Assembly (NCBI GenBank): GCA_039029915.1
Contig: JBCCFD010000421.1
Coordinates: 1 to 7,048 of the forward strand
Source: QQUD01 sp039029915
Lineage (GTDB): Bacteria > Chloroflexota > Anaerolineae > Promineifilales > Promineifilaceae
Reading direction: 5' to 3'
DNA: 7,048 bases
Shown: positions 1 through 6,055 of the stretch, piece after piece
Numbering within the stretch: position 1 is the first letter of the stretch
Layout: each line of letters opens with the position of its first letter
Program-made: the position numbers and the translations under genes
The notes under the pieces: generated by a model
What the model was told of the DNA's origin: nothing
Database searches by the model: none
Seen by the model: only the letters and a program-made list of their open reading frames with translations

Positions 1-2
1 GC

Positions 3-461
3 CTCGGTGGGGCAGCAGGCGGTTTTGTGGCGGCGTCACAACCGGTCATTGATATGCTGCGCCAAAGATCACGGCCGTATCTTTTCTCTAATGCACTACC
101 GCCAGCCATTCTCGGTGGAGCCAGCGCCGCCATCAAGCTTTGTCGTCAAGGGGACGATTTACGTCAAAAGCTTAGCCAAAATTCAGAACATTTCCGCAAA
201 GGGTTAACAGAAGCTGGGTTTGACCTCCTACCGGGGGAACATCCCATTATTCCAATCATGTTGGGTGAAGGCCAGCTTGCTCAAGATTTAGCGAACCGAC
301 TCTATGAGCTTGGGGTATATGTCACGGGCTTTTTCTATCCGGTTGTGCCGATGGGGCAAGCCCGCATTCGTACCCAAATGTCTGCAGCCCTCACTACCGA
401 ACAGCTTGATACAGCCATTGCGGCATTTACAACGGCAGGAAAGGAGTTGGGGGTGATATGA
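3..461 (+). CDS. kbl: 2-amino-3-ketobutyrate CoA ligase (glycine C-acetyltransferase), C-terminal part
   Basis: Cleaves 2-amino-3-ketobutyrate with CoA to glycine and acetyl-CoA, the second step of threonine breakdown. It is a cytosolic PLP enzyme of the alpha-oxoamine synthase family. Only the last 152 residues are present; the family is usually near 400 residues, so the N-terminal and central parts lie upstream. The visible part begins LGGAAGGF, the glycine-rich stretch just after the PLP lysine in the family's GKALGG motif, so that lysine falls just outside the window. Near the C-terminus ARIRTQMSAALT matches the conserved substrate-carboxylate arginine region (R-x-Q-x-S-A-x-x-T). The reading frame is open from the window edge, so the internal GTG at 27 is not a start. 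The stop overlaps the start of tdh (ATGA), and the pairing with threonine dehydrogenase separates Kbl from the related BioF and HemA enzymes. Identification is firm. Confidence 0.93.
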   Translation, partial: LGGAAGGFVAASQPVIDMLRQRSRPYLFSNALPPAILGGASAAIKLCRQGDDLRQKLSQNSEHFRKGLTEAGFDLLPGEHPIIPIMLGEGQLAQDLANRLYELGVYVTGFFYPVVPMGQARIRTQMSAALTTEQLDTAIAAFTTAGKELGVI

Positions 462-1477
462 GAAAGAAGGTTGTATTTATCACGGGTGCCAGCGGTGAAG
501 TGGGCCATGCGCTTATCGAAACGCTAGCGGCGCAAGGGAACGTCGATTTATTAACAATGGATTTACGGCCGTTGCCACCAAACATAAAAAAGTACGTCGT
601 CGAGCATGTCGAAGGAAACTTGCTCGATAAGATTTTGCTGGCCCGTATTGTCACCCAGTATGAAATCGATGCTATCTTCCATCTCGCCGCCCTGCTTTCC
701 ACAAGCAGTGAATTTACCCCCGCGATTGCTCACGAGGTGAACGTCGAAGGGACCCGCGGCTTGCTCCAGCTGGCTGCCGAACAGTCTCAATGGCGCAATC
801 GAGCTATCCAGTTCATTTTCCCCAGCTCCATTGCCGTTTACGGCATGCCCCAAATTGCGCACAGTAAAGGTCTTTATCAACGCGTTCGTGAATGGGAATG
901 GAATCAACCGCGAACCATGTATGGCTGTAACAAACTGTACTGCGAGATGCTGGGAAATTACTTCACCCACCACTACCGGCAGTTAGCGGCTGAAAGTCCG
1001 GTCTCTCTCGACTTCCGTTCGGTGCGCTTCCCCGGTTTGATTAGTGCGATTACCGTGCCTACGGGCGGCACCAGTGATTATGCGCCAGAAATGCTGCACG
1101 CCGCCGCACAGGGCAAGCCTTATAACTGCTTCGTGCGTGAAGATGCGCGCATCCCCTTTATGGCAATGCCAGATGCAGCCACCGCCTTACTCCAGCTGGC
1201 CAATGCTCCTCAAGAAAATCTTAATCAAACGGTTTACAACGTTCGCGCCTTTAGTCTGACGGCTGGTGAAATCCGTGAAAAGGTCATTCAAGCTTTCCCA
1301 GATGCCGAAATCAGCTATGATGTCCATGAAAAAAGACAGGCCATTATCGACAGCTGGCCCGGAGATTTAGACGACAGTTCTGCCCGTCAAGATTGGGGCT
1401 GGAAACCCGAATATGATGCCGATCGCTCTTTTGAAGAGTATCTCATCCCAAATATTTCAAAACGCTATGCCGATTAA
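458..1477 (+). CDS. tdh: L-threonine 3-dehydrogenase, SDR (UDP-galactose epimerase-like) type
   Basis: Oxidises L-threonine with NAD+ to 2-amino-3-ketobutyrate, which the overlapping kbl product converts to glycine and acetyl-CoA. The 339 residues form an extended short-chain dehydrogenase, not the zinc-dependent MDR-type Tdh of E. coli. Seen: the Rossmann motif GASGEVG (10-16), the active-site serine in PSSIAVYG (122-129), and the YxxxK pair Y155/K159 in TMYGCNK. The C-terminal half carries motifs characteristic of this threonine dehydrogenase subfamily and of animal TDH: FPGLIS (191-196), GGTSDYA (203-209), RQAIIDSWP (293-301) and DWGWK (312-316). The ATG overlaps the kbl stop by 4 bp, with a purine-rich AAGGAG/GGGGG stretch at 441-452, indicating translational coupling. 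The 3' end overlaps thrC by 11 bp. Other SDR epimerases were considered; the subfamily motifs and the kbl neighbour make this assignment strong. Confidence 0.93.
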   Translation: MRKKVVFITGASGEVGHALIETLAAQGNVDLLTMDLRPLPPNIKKYVVEHVEGNLLDKILLARIVTQYEIDAIFHLAALLSTSSEFTPAIAHEVNVEGTRGLLQLAAEQSQWRNRAIQFIFPSSIAVYGMPQIAHSKGLYQRVREWEWNQPRTMYGCNKLYCEMLGNYFTHHYRQLAAESPVSLDFRSVRFPGLISAITVPTGGTSDYAPEMLHAAAQGKPYNCFVREDARIPFMAMPDAATALLQLANAPQENLNQTVYNVRAFSLTAGEIREKVIQAFPDAEISYDVHEKRQAIIDSWPGDLDDSSARQDWGWKPEYDADRSFEEYLIPNISKRYAD

Positions 1478-2756
1478 CTATTACAGCACCAGCCAAAACG
1501 CGCCCCATGTCGACTTTGAAACCGCCCTTTTTCAGGGACTTGCCCCAGATGGCGGTCTTTACTTTCCCGATCAGTTTCCTTCCTTTTCAGCCAATGAGCT
1601 GGCCAATCTCAACGGCCGTTCCTTGCCTGAGGTGGGATTTCAGGTTTTAAGCAAATGGTTTGGGACTGAAATCGAAACGGCCGTTTTACAAAAGCTCGCC
1701 ACAGAGGCTCAGCATTTTCCCATTCCGCTTAAAAAAATTGGCCCATATCACATTTTAGAACTCTTTCACGGCCCAACGCAGGCGTTTAAAGACGTGGCCG
1801 CCCAAAATTTATCAAGGTTGATGAGCGCGTTTTTGACCCAGCGCCAAGAAAAGATCAACCTGCTCGTCGCCACAAGTGGGGATACGGGGGGCGCCATTGC
1901 GCATGGTTTTTCAAATGTACCCAATATTGAAGTCTTTGTGCTGTTTCCAAAAGGACGCGTCAGCGCCCTACAGGAAGAACAGCTCACGCGAGTAGCGGAT
2001 AATATCCATCCAGTTGAGATAGACGGTGTCTTCGATGATTGCCAAGCAATGGTAAAGCAAGCGTTTAATGATCCTTCACTGGCTCATCTCAAACTCACCT
2101 CCGCCAACTCGATTAGTATTGGTCGTTTGATTCCCCAAATTATTTATTATGTTTATGCCTATGCGCAATTAGGGAGCGCAAATATTGAGTTTGTCGTCCC
2201 ATCTGGCAATTTTGGGAATTTGACTGGGGGCTTGTTTGCTCGAGAGATGGGTCTGCCTTTTACAAGTTTCATTGCGGCTACAAATAAAAATGACGCCGCC
2301 GTTCGCTATGCGCAATCCGGAAAGTATGAACCACGCACGACGATTCCGACGCTTTCTAATGCAATGGATGTGGGCAATCCCAGTAATTTTGTGCGTATCT
2401 TAGAGCTATTTGGCCACGATCACGGCCGTTTTAATAAGCTTATCCAGGCGTTTCATGTCTCTGATGAGATAACAGTTGCAACAATTAAAGCGGTTAAGGC
2501 CAACTACGGCTATCTACTTGAACCGCACACGGCTGTAGGGTGGCACATCAGTGAACAGCACGCCAATCCAGATATGGATACGGTCATTATTTCGACTGCC
2601 TCCCCCATCAAGTTTGCGGCGGAGATCGAGAAGGCAACGGGCATTCCAGTTGATAACGCCGAGGCCATAAAGGCATTGCAAACAAAACCGGTGCGAAAAA
2701 CGGCCGTTTCCAACGACTACGACGCCTTCAAATCTATCCTGTTGGCCGAACGCTAA
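1467..2756 (+). CDS. thrC: Threonine synthase
   Basis: PLP enzyme converting O-phospho-L-homoserine to L-threonine and phosphate, the last step of threonine synthesis. The 429 residues match the E. coli-type enzyme in length. Seen: N-terminal YYSTSQ and GLAPDGGLYFP typical of the family; PLP-lysine motif AFKD (K108); phosphate/cofactor loop TSGDTGG (136-142); SANSISIGR (212-220); PSGNFGN (245-251), the usual PLP-phosphate cup; LSNAMDVGNPSNF (297-309); EPHTAVG (352-358); and STASPIKF (376-383). An upstream in-frame ATG at 1413 would add 18 residues lying wholly inside tdh. The family N-terminus M-x-x-Y-Y-S-T favours 1467, overlapping the tdh stop by 11 bp. I see no good Shine-Dalgarno before 1467, so expression probably depends on coupling to tdh. 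Three ACGGCCGT-core palindromes at 1612, 1677 and 2422 and a fourth at 2700 lie inside it. It ends 20 bp from the stop of the convergent IclR gene, with no room for an ordinary terminator between. Confidence 0.95.
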   Translation: MPINYYSTSQNAPHVDFETALFQGLAPDGGLYFPDQFPSFSANELANLNGRSLPEVGFQVLSKWFGTEIETAVLQKLATEAQHFPIPLKKIGPYHILELFHGPTQAFKDVAAQNLSRLMSAFLTQRQEKINLLVATSGDTGGAIAHGFSNVPNIEVFVLFPKGRVSALQEEQLTRVADNIHPVEIDGVFDDCQAMVKQAFNDPSLAHLKLTSANSISIGRLIPQIIYYVYAYAQLGSANIEFVVPSGNFGNLTGGLFAREMGLPFTSFIAATNKNDAAVRYAQSGKYEPRTTIPTLSNAMDVGNPSNFVRILELFGHDHGRFNKLIQAFHVSDEITVATIKAVKANYGYLLEPHTAVGWHISEQHANPDMDTVIISTASPIKFAAEIEKATGIPVDNAEAIKALQTKPVRKTAVSNDYDAFKSILLAER

Positions 2757-2776
2757 GTAGATTGCCATACAATAAG

Positions 2777-3532
2777 TTAGTCGAAAATCAAACCACCCAA
2801 ACGTCGCGAAACCTGATTTGCGATTTGAACCAAGTCTCGTCTGTACGCTTCAAAATGAGTGCCGAACTGGTCAATTTCAGCCGCCAAGCAGAGTGAAGCA
2901 AGCACACCTCCAGAATAATCGACAATAGGCGCAGCAATGCATCCCAACCCAATCACAGCTTCTTCATAGGCTGTTGCATATCCTTGTGTAACAACTTCAG
3001 CTAGTTCTTCGTCAAGACGGATTCTTGAGGGAACTGAGTGAGGCGTTAATGGCTCAAATCCATGTTCCTTAAGCACGCTTTCCCGTTCTTCCTCGGTGAG
3101 GTGCGCCATAATAACCTTTCCGGCTGCTGTACAGTGCATCTGAAATCGCATGTCTGGCGGTGAAACCGAATTAAAAAGCGACTGCTTAGGAGAAATTTTA
3201 TCGGCAAACAATATTTTTCCCCCCGCTGACACCCCAAGCAAAACCGTCTCATTAAATTTTCGGGATAGCTGGGTCATTCCTTTCCGCGCCTCGGCTTGAA
3301 GCGAGCTTGACCCCAAGACGACTTGACTCATTTCAAAAACGCGCCACCCTATCTCATATCTGCGATCGGCACTCTGTTTCAAAAGACCAATCTGAACAAG
3401 CGATGACGCTAGATCATACGTTGTAGATGTGCTGCAGTTGAGCGCTTGAGCCATTTCACTGATTCTCCACACGGGGGTTTCAAGTGTAAATAGCTTTAAT
3501 AGTTGGCCTGTACGTTCAATTGTACCTAACAT
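2777..3532 (-). CDS. IclR-family transcriptional regulator
   Basis: A 251-residue DNA-binding regulator of normal IclR length. Residues about 1-65 form the winged helix-turn-helix, with ISEMAQALNCSTSTTYDLASSLVQIGLL as the helical core (written here only as landmarks: ISEMAQ at 24 to QIGLL at 47-51). Residues about 75-250 form the effector-binding domain, with the family signatures HCTAAGKVIMAHL (133-145) and GYA...EE...GLGCIAAPI (184-203). The start ATG is preceded on its strand by AAAGGG about 8 nt upstream, a fair Shine-Dalgarno. It is divergent from the hydrolase-MFS-kynU genes with a 139-bp shared intergenic region holding a 15-bp palindrome, so it most likely regulates those genes and itself. 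Its ligand is unknown; kynurenine, anthranilate or another tryptophan catabolite is an inference from gene context. Its 3' end converges with thrC. Confidence 0.93.
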   Translation of the reverse strand: MLGTIERTGQLLKLFTLETPVWRISEMAQALNCSTSTTYDLASSLVQIGLLKQSADRRYEIGWRVFEMSQVVLGSSSLQAEARKGMTQLSRKFNETVLLGVSAGGKILFADKISPKQSLFNSVSPPDMRFQMHCTAAGKVIMAHLTEEERESVLKEHGFEPLTPHSVPSRIRLDEELAEVVTQGYATAYEEAVIGLGCIAAPIVDYSGGVLASLCLAAEIDQFGTHFEAYRRDLVQIANQVSRRLGGLIFD

Positions 3533-3562
3533 AATTTCCCTTTCAGTAAGCTGCTGAATCCT

Positions 3563-3590
3563 TGAATTATCCGATTATATCGGAAATAAT
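3563..3590 (+). promoter_or_regulatory. Candidate sigma70-type promoter for the hydrolase/MFS genes
   Basis: TTGAAT (3563-3568) and AATAAT (3585-3590) are separated by 16 bp. They match the -35 and -10 consensus at 4 of 6 and 5 of 6 positions. Transcription would begin near 3597, giving a leader of about 75 nt before the ATG at 3672. The spacer contains the palindrome at 3570-3584, a classic place for a repressor to act. This is prediction from pattern only. Confidence 0.4.
3570..3584. promoter_or_regulatory. Palindromic candidate IclR operator
   Basis: TCCGAT-TAT-ATCGGA is a perfect 6-bp inverted repeat with a 3-bp centre. It is weakly extended outward by ATTA on the left and, after two extra bases, TAAT on the right. 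It lies in the divergent intergenic region between the IclR gene and the hydrolase gene, inside the predicted + strand promoter spacer. IclR proteins usually bind short near-palindromes of about this size in the shared promoter region, so autoregulation plus control of the divergent operon is the natural reading. A second, weaker repeat (TCAAT-N7-ATTGA) lies at 3595-3611. Confidence 0.55.
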
Positions 3591-3671
3591 GATGTCAATC
3601 ACTGAAATTGATGAGAAAATCTGATTCCTAAACGACTCAGTAAAACCCATCAAAAGTAGGTTTATATTGGT

Positions 3672-4502
3672 ATGACAACGCCCACCCTAATTTCAGCTGA
3701 AGAATACTCAACTCTTGACAGACAATCGGCAGATCATCGAATTCCGTATGGAGACGATCCGTCCCAATTTGGCGATCTGTTTTTACCGAATAGATCGGGA
3801 CCACACCCAACCCTCTTGCTATTTCATGGGGGATGCTGGCGTGCCAAATACGGCTTAGAACCGATGGGTCAGCTTGCTCGGGAAATAGCGAACCGTGGCA
3901 TCGCCGTTTGGAGCCTAGAGTATCGCCGTTTGGGAAATGGTGGTGGCTGGCCCAACACATTTCTTGATGTGGCTCATGGGGCCGATAAATTACGGGAATT
4001 GGCTGAAATATATAATCTGGATTTGAACAAGCTCGTCGCGACGGGTCACTCGGCCGGTGGACACTTGGCGCTGTGGAGCGCGGCACGGCCGTTAATTAAC
4101 AAACAAAGCCCAATTTACACCCCAAACCCGCTCCCAATTAAAAGCATCGTTGCCCTCGCCCCCGTTTGTGACCTCGAGAGAGCAGTCGCTTGGGACATTT
4201 GCGTTGATGCTTCAGACATTTTGGTAGGCGGACATCCGCGTCAAAACTATCCCAACTACTATCAAGGCTCACCCAGTGCCCTTCTACCGCTAGGCATTCG
4301 CCACACCACCATCAACGGCACACTAGACGATATCGTTCCCATTGAATATGTCACCCATTTTGTAGAATCAGCTTATAAGTTAGGGGATGACGCCACGCTA
4401 ATTGGGGTACCAGATGTGGGCCACTTTGAAATAGTGATAAGCACGCATCCAGCCGGGGAAATTGTGATTAATACCATCTTGGCAGAATTCAATCATTTAT
4501 AA
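3672..4502 (+). CDS. Alpha/beta hydrolase, probable kynurenine formamidase (arylformamidase)
   Basis: A 276-residue alpha/beta-hydrolase of the esterase/AFMID-like group. Seen: oxyanion-hole motif HGGCW (52-56); EYRRLGNGGGWP (83-94); nucleophile elbow GHSAGG (125-130) with Ser127; a likely acid Asp219 in GTLDDIVP; and His251 in DVGHFE. The full catalytic triad is therefore present. No signal peptide is visible, so it should be cytosolic. HGGxW plus GHSAGG occurs in eukaryotic-type kynurenine formamidase but also in many esterases, so the sequence alone does not fix the substrate. The assignment to N-formylkynurenine hydrolysis rests on kynureninase lying downstream in the same cluster. It is not the metal-dependent KynB type. 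The ATG at 3672 has only a weak GTAGG (3656-3660) upstream. The MFS gene follows after 18 bp in the same frame, so the two are probably co-transcribed. The hydrolase fold is certain and the specific reaction moderately likely. Confidence 0.8.
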   Translation: MTTPTLISAEEYSTLDRQSADHRIPYGDDPSQFGDLFLPNRSGPHPTLLLFHGGCWRAKYGLEPMGQLAREIANRGIAVWSLEYRRLGNGGGWPNTFLDVAHGADKLRELAEIYNLDLNKLVATGHSAGGHLALWSAARPLINKQSPIYTPNPLPIKSIVALAPVCDLERAVAWDICVDASDILVGGHPRQNYPNYYQGSPSALLPLGIRHTTINGTLDDIVPIEYVTHFVESAYKLGDDATLIGVPDVGHFEIVISTHPAGEIVINTILAEFNHL

Positions 4503-4520
4503 AGCAAAAGCGACTCTTTT

Positions 4521-5753
4521 ATGAAAAATCTAGCCCCAACTAAACAGCTTCCATTTGCTGAATTTGTCACCTTAATGGCCCTCTTGATAGCGCTTGTCGC
4601 AGTCTCAATCGATGCCATGTTACCAGCCCTACCTGAGATTGGTGCAGAGCTTGGTGTTCGACAAGCCAACGATAGCCAGCTGATTATCACCTGGTTGTTT
4701 ATTGGCATGGGAATTGGACAACTATTTTATGGGCCTATTTCAGACAGCGTGGGGCGTAAGCCAATCATTTATTTAGGATTGGGCATATTCAGCATCGGAT
4801 GCATCCTCTCGATTACTGCCACAACCTATTCAATGATGCTGTTTGCCCGCTTACTCCAAGGGCTAGGCATTGCTGGGCCGCGGAGCGTTGCTGTCGCCAT
4901 TGTGCGCGACCAGTTCTCAGGACGGATGATGGCCAGAGTAATGTCCTTCATAATGTCCGTTTTTATTCTGGTACCCATTATTGCACCCGCTATTGGGCAG
5001 GGCATTCTTCTTTTTGCCGGTTGGCGCTCAATATTTGGGTTTTATTTGGTCTTAACACTGATTGCTTTTCTATGGTATGCCCTTCGCCAACCAGAAACAT
5101 TACTACCCGAAAGCCGAATCCCTTTCAAAATAGTCACAATATCAGCCGCCTTTAGAGAAGTCTTCTCTAACCGCATTGCGCTAGGCTACACGATCGCGGC
5201 TGGCTTAATTTCAGGTGCCTTCCTTGGTTATCTCAACTCAGCACAACCTGTTTTTCAGGTTCAATACGGCTTAGGCACACGATTTCCTCTTATTTTTGCC
5301 ATCATTGCTATCTCAAACGGGCTGGCATCCTTTCTAAACGCTAGGCTCGTTTTACGGTTCGGTATGCGGAAATTGTCGCACGGTGCCAATAATGCGCTAG
5401 CATTGATTTCTATTTTATACCTTTTATACGCCTATCAGATGCAGGGGAATCCACCGCTCTGGACATTTATTGCCTATTTCTTGGTTAATTTCTTTGCAGT
5501 TGGCATATTATTTGGCAACCTAAATGCATTAGCAATGGAACCACTGGGGCATATCGCCGGTGTCGGGGCAGCTGTGGTAGGCTCTCTGGCTACATTGATT
5601 TCAACACCATTAGGAGCCTGGATTGGGCTTGAATTTAACGGCACTGTCCTACCGGTCATAAGCGGTTTTGCCATTTTATGCGTCTTAACCATCTTTGTGA
5701 TGCGTTGGGCAGATGGAAGCCAACAAGTACAGCCAACGATTGAGCAATTTTAA
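4521..5753 (+). CDS. MFS transporter, Bcr/CflA-like (DHA1) family
   Basis: A 410-residue inner-membrane transporter with the hydrophobicity pattern of 12 helices and short cytoplasmic ends; the first helix is near residues 15-35. Seen: an N-terminal segment ending SIDAMLPALP (29-38), typical of Bcr/CflA proteins; MFS motif A as GPISDSVGRKP (71-81) between helices 2 and 3; RLLQGLGIAGPR (110-121) followed by RD (129-130) in helix 4; and a C-terminal stretch GNLNALAMEPLGHIAGVG (332-349) matching the family's helix 10-11 region. Family members are usually proton-driven exporters of drugs or amino acids. Placed between a putative formamidase and kynureninase, this one may move tryptophan, kynurenine or anthranilate, but substrate and direction are inferred. 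The ATG lacks a clear Shine-Dalgarno and lies 18 bp after the hydrolase stop. No ACGGCCGT palindrome occurs in it. Confidence 0.88.
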   Translation: MKNLAPTKQLPFAEFVTLMALLIALVAVSIDAMLPALPEIGAELGVRQANDSQLIITWLFIGMGIGQLFYGPISDSVGRKPIIYLGLGIFSIGCILSITATTYSMMLFARLLQGLGIAGPRSVAVAIVRDQFSGRMMARVMSFIMSVFILVPIIAPAIGQGILLFAGWRSIFGFYLVLTLIAFLWYALRQPETLLPESRIPFKIVTISAAFREVFSNRIALGYTIAAGLISGAFLGYLNSAQPVFQVQYGLGTRFPLIFAIIAISNGLASFLNARLVLRFGMRKLSHGANNALALISILYLLYAYQMQGNPPLWTFIAYFLVNFFAVGILFGNLNALAMEPLGHIAGVGAAVVGSLATLISTPLGAWIGLEFNGTVLPVISGFAILCVLTIFVMRWADGSQQVQPTIEQF

Positions 5754-5829
5754 GTGAAACGAAGCGTTTATCTAACCATGTTTTCAAACTAAAAACTTCG
5801 GTACACTTAAACCTTTGTTTCAAAAATAA
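5754..5829 (+). other. Spacer after the MFS gene
   Basis: AT-rich spacer with no gene. A 5-bp hairpin AAACG-AAG-CGTTT (5757-5769) follows the MFS stop but has no U-tract, so it is not a convincing intrinsic terminator. The segment ACTTAAACCTTTGTTTC (5805-5821) is an imperfect direct copy of the 3' arm of the terminator at 6030-6046. I see no convincing promoter for the structured region that follows. Confidence 0.5.
5805..5821 (+). repeat. Imperfect 17-bp direct repeat, copy 1
   Basis: ACTTAAACCTTTGTTTC matches ACTTAAATCTTTGTTAC at 6030-6046 at 15 of 17 positions. Copy 2 is the loop end and 3' arm of the terminator hairpin. Copy 1 can therefore pair through CTTTGTT (5813-5819) with the terminator 5' arm AACAAAG (6022-6028), extending the enclosing stem of the structured region outward. 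This could act as an antiterminator, or it could be the outer part of terminal inverted repeats of a small element. Confidence 0.6.
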
Positions 5830-6012
5830 CCTTTACTTTTGTGTTATGTCGAGCGGCGCTAAATAAAAGCAGTCTCGGTCACAAGCTGAGTCGAGACTGC
5901 TCGTCGTTAGAGAAGTGTACTCTATTTAATAGTCTAGCGGAGAGATGTCTCGACTCTCTAATTGGTTGTCGTGTTAATCGGCTTGGCCCGCTCGACATGA
6001 CATGAGTAAAGG
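5830..6012 (+). ncRNA. Candidate structured RNA domain (unknown family)
   Basis: The two ends pair over about 25 bp. CCTTTA (5830-5835) pairs with TAAAGG (6007-6012); after a 2-nt bulge (5836-5837), 5838-5856 pairs with 5988-6006 without a break. The inner 11 bp (ATGTCGAGCGG with CCGCTCGACAT) are all Watson-Crick and the outer 8 include four G-U pairs. Inside lie CGCTA/TAGCG (5857-5861/5935-5939), a perfect 10-bp hairpin AGCAGTCTCG/CGAGACTGCT (5868-5877/5892-5901), TAGAG/CTCTA (5908-5912/5920-5924), GAGAG/CTCTC (5940-5944/5954-5958) and a weak stem at 5961-5978. G-U pairs hold only in the + strand transcript, which favours an RNA on this strand. Terminator-like hairpins follow at once. No T-box, TPP, SAM, glycine, cobalamin or SRP consensus is recognised. 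It may be a kynU leader element, an independent small RNA, or a MITE-like insertion. Confidence 0.55.
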
Positions 6013-6055
6013 AAATTAGGTAACAAAGTACTTAAATCTTTGTTACCCAATTTTT
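6013..6055 (+). terminator. Intrinsic terminator-like hairpin 1
   Basis: GGTAACAAAG (6019-6028) pairs perfectly with CTTTGTTACC (6038-6047) around a 9-nt loop. Beyond an A-C mismatch (6018/6048), AAATT (6013-6017) pairs with AATTT (6049-6053). T residues run from 6051 to 6055. It directly abuts the structured domain ending at 6012, so it would terminate either read-through from the MFS gene or a stand-alone RNA. Confidence 0.75.
6030..6046 (+). repeat. Imperfect 17-bp direct repeat, copy 2
   Basis: ACTTAAATCTTTGTTAC, 15 of 17 identical to 5805-5821. This copy provides the loop end and most of the 3' arm of the terminator hairpin. Confidence 0.6.

Larger units (their letters stand above)
71..4092. 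repeat. Iterated palindrome ACGGCCGT (seven copies)
   Basis: The exact octamer ACGGCCGT occurs at 71-78, 565-572, 1612-1619, 1677-1684, 2422-2429, 2700-2707 and 4085-4092. Every CGGCCG in the window belongs to one of these octamers. Six of seven continue with T, and the copies at 1675-1686 and 2698-2709 extend to a 12-bp palindrome AAACGGCCGTTT. All lie in coding sequence but in three different codon phases (Arg-Pro, Asn/His-Gly-Arg, Thr-Ala-Val), so the conservation is of DNA and not protein. About 0.1 copies are expected by chance. Confidence 0.85.

Noticed and set aside
563..973. 136-codon open frame on the - strand inside tdh
   Set aside because: It is antisense to a well-recognised dehydrogenase with all its motifs, resembles no family, and has no ribosome-binding site of note.
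1413..1466. Upstream ATG extending thrC by 18 residues
   Set aside because: The added residues lie entirely inside tdh and do not fit the family N-terminus, which begins with the M-x-x-Y-Y-S-T pattern at 1467.
3574..3598. Perfect TTGACA and TATAAT hexamers on the - strand as an iclR promoter
   Set aside because: They are only 13 bp apart, too short for a normal sigma70 spacer; the TATAAT is also part of the palindrome. A real iclR promoter probably overlaps this region but cannot be fixed.
3637..4086. 149-codon open frame on the - strand over the hydrolase gene
   Set aside because: It is antisense to the hydrolase with its intact catalytic motifs; the translation is rich in Pro, His, Arg and Ser and looks like a shadow frame.
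5757..5769. Hairpin AAACG-AAG-CGTTT as terminator of the MFS gene
   Set aside because: The stem is only 5 bp and no run of T follows.
5813..6028. MITE with long imperfect terminal inverted repeats
   Set aside because: Not excluded, but no clear target-site duplication is seen and the arms differ mostly by changes that keep G-U pairing in the + RNA. Genome copy number would decide.
5830..6055. T-box, TPP, SAM, glycine or cobalamin riboswitch, 6S or SRP RNA
   Set aside because: None of the conserved core sequences of these families could be found, and the multibranched layout does not match the rod-like 6S fold.
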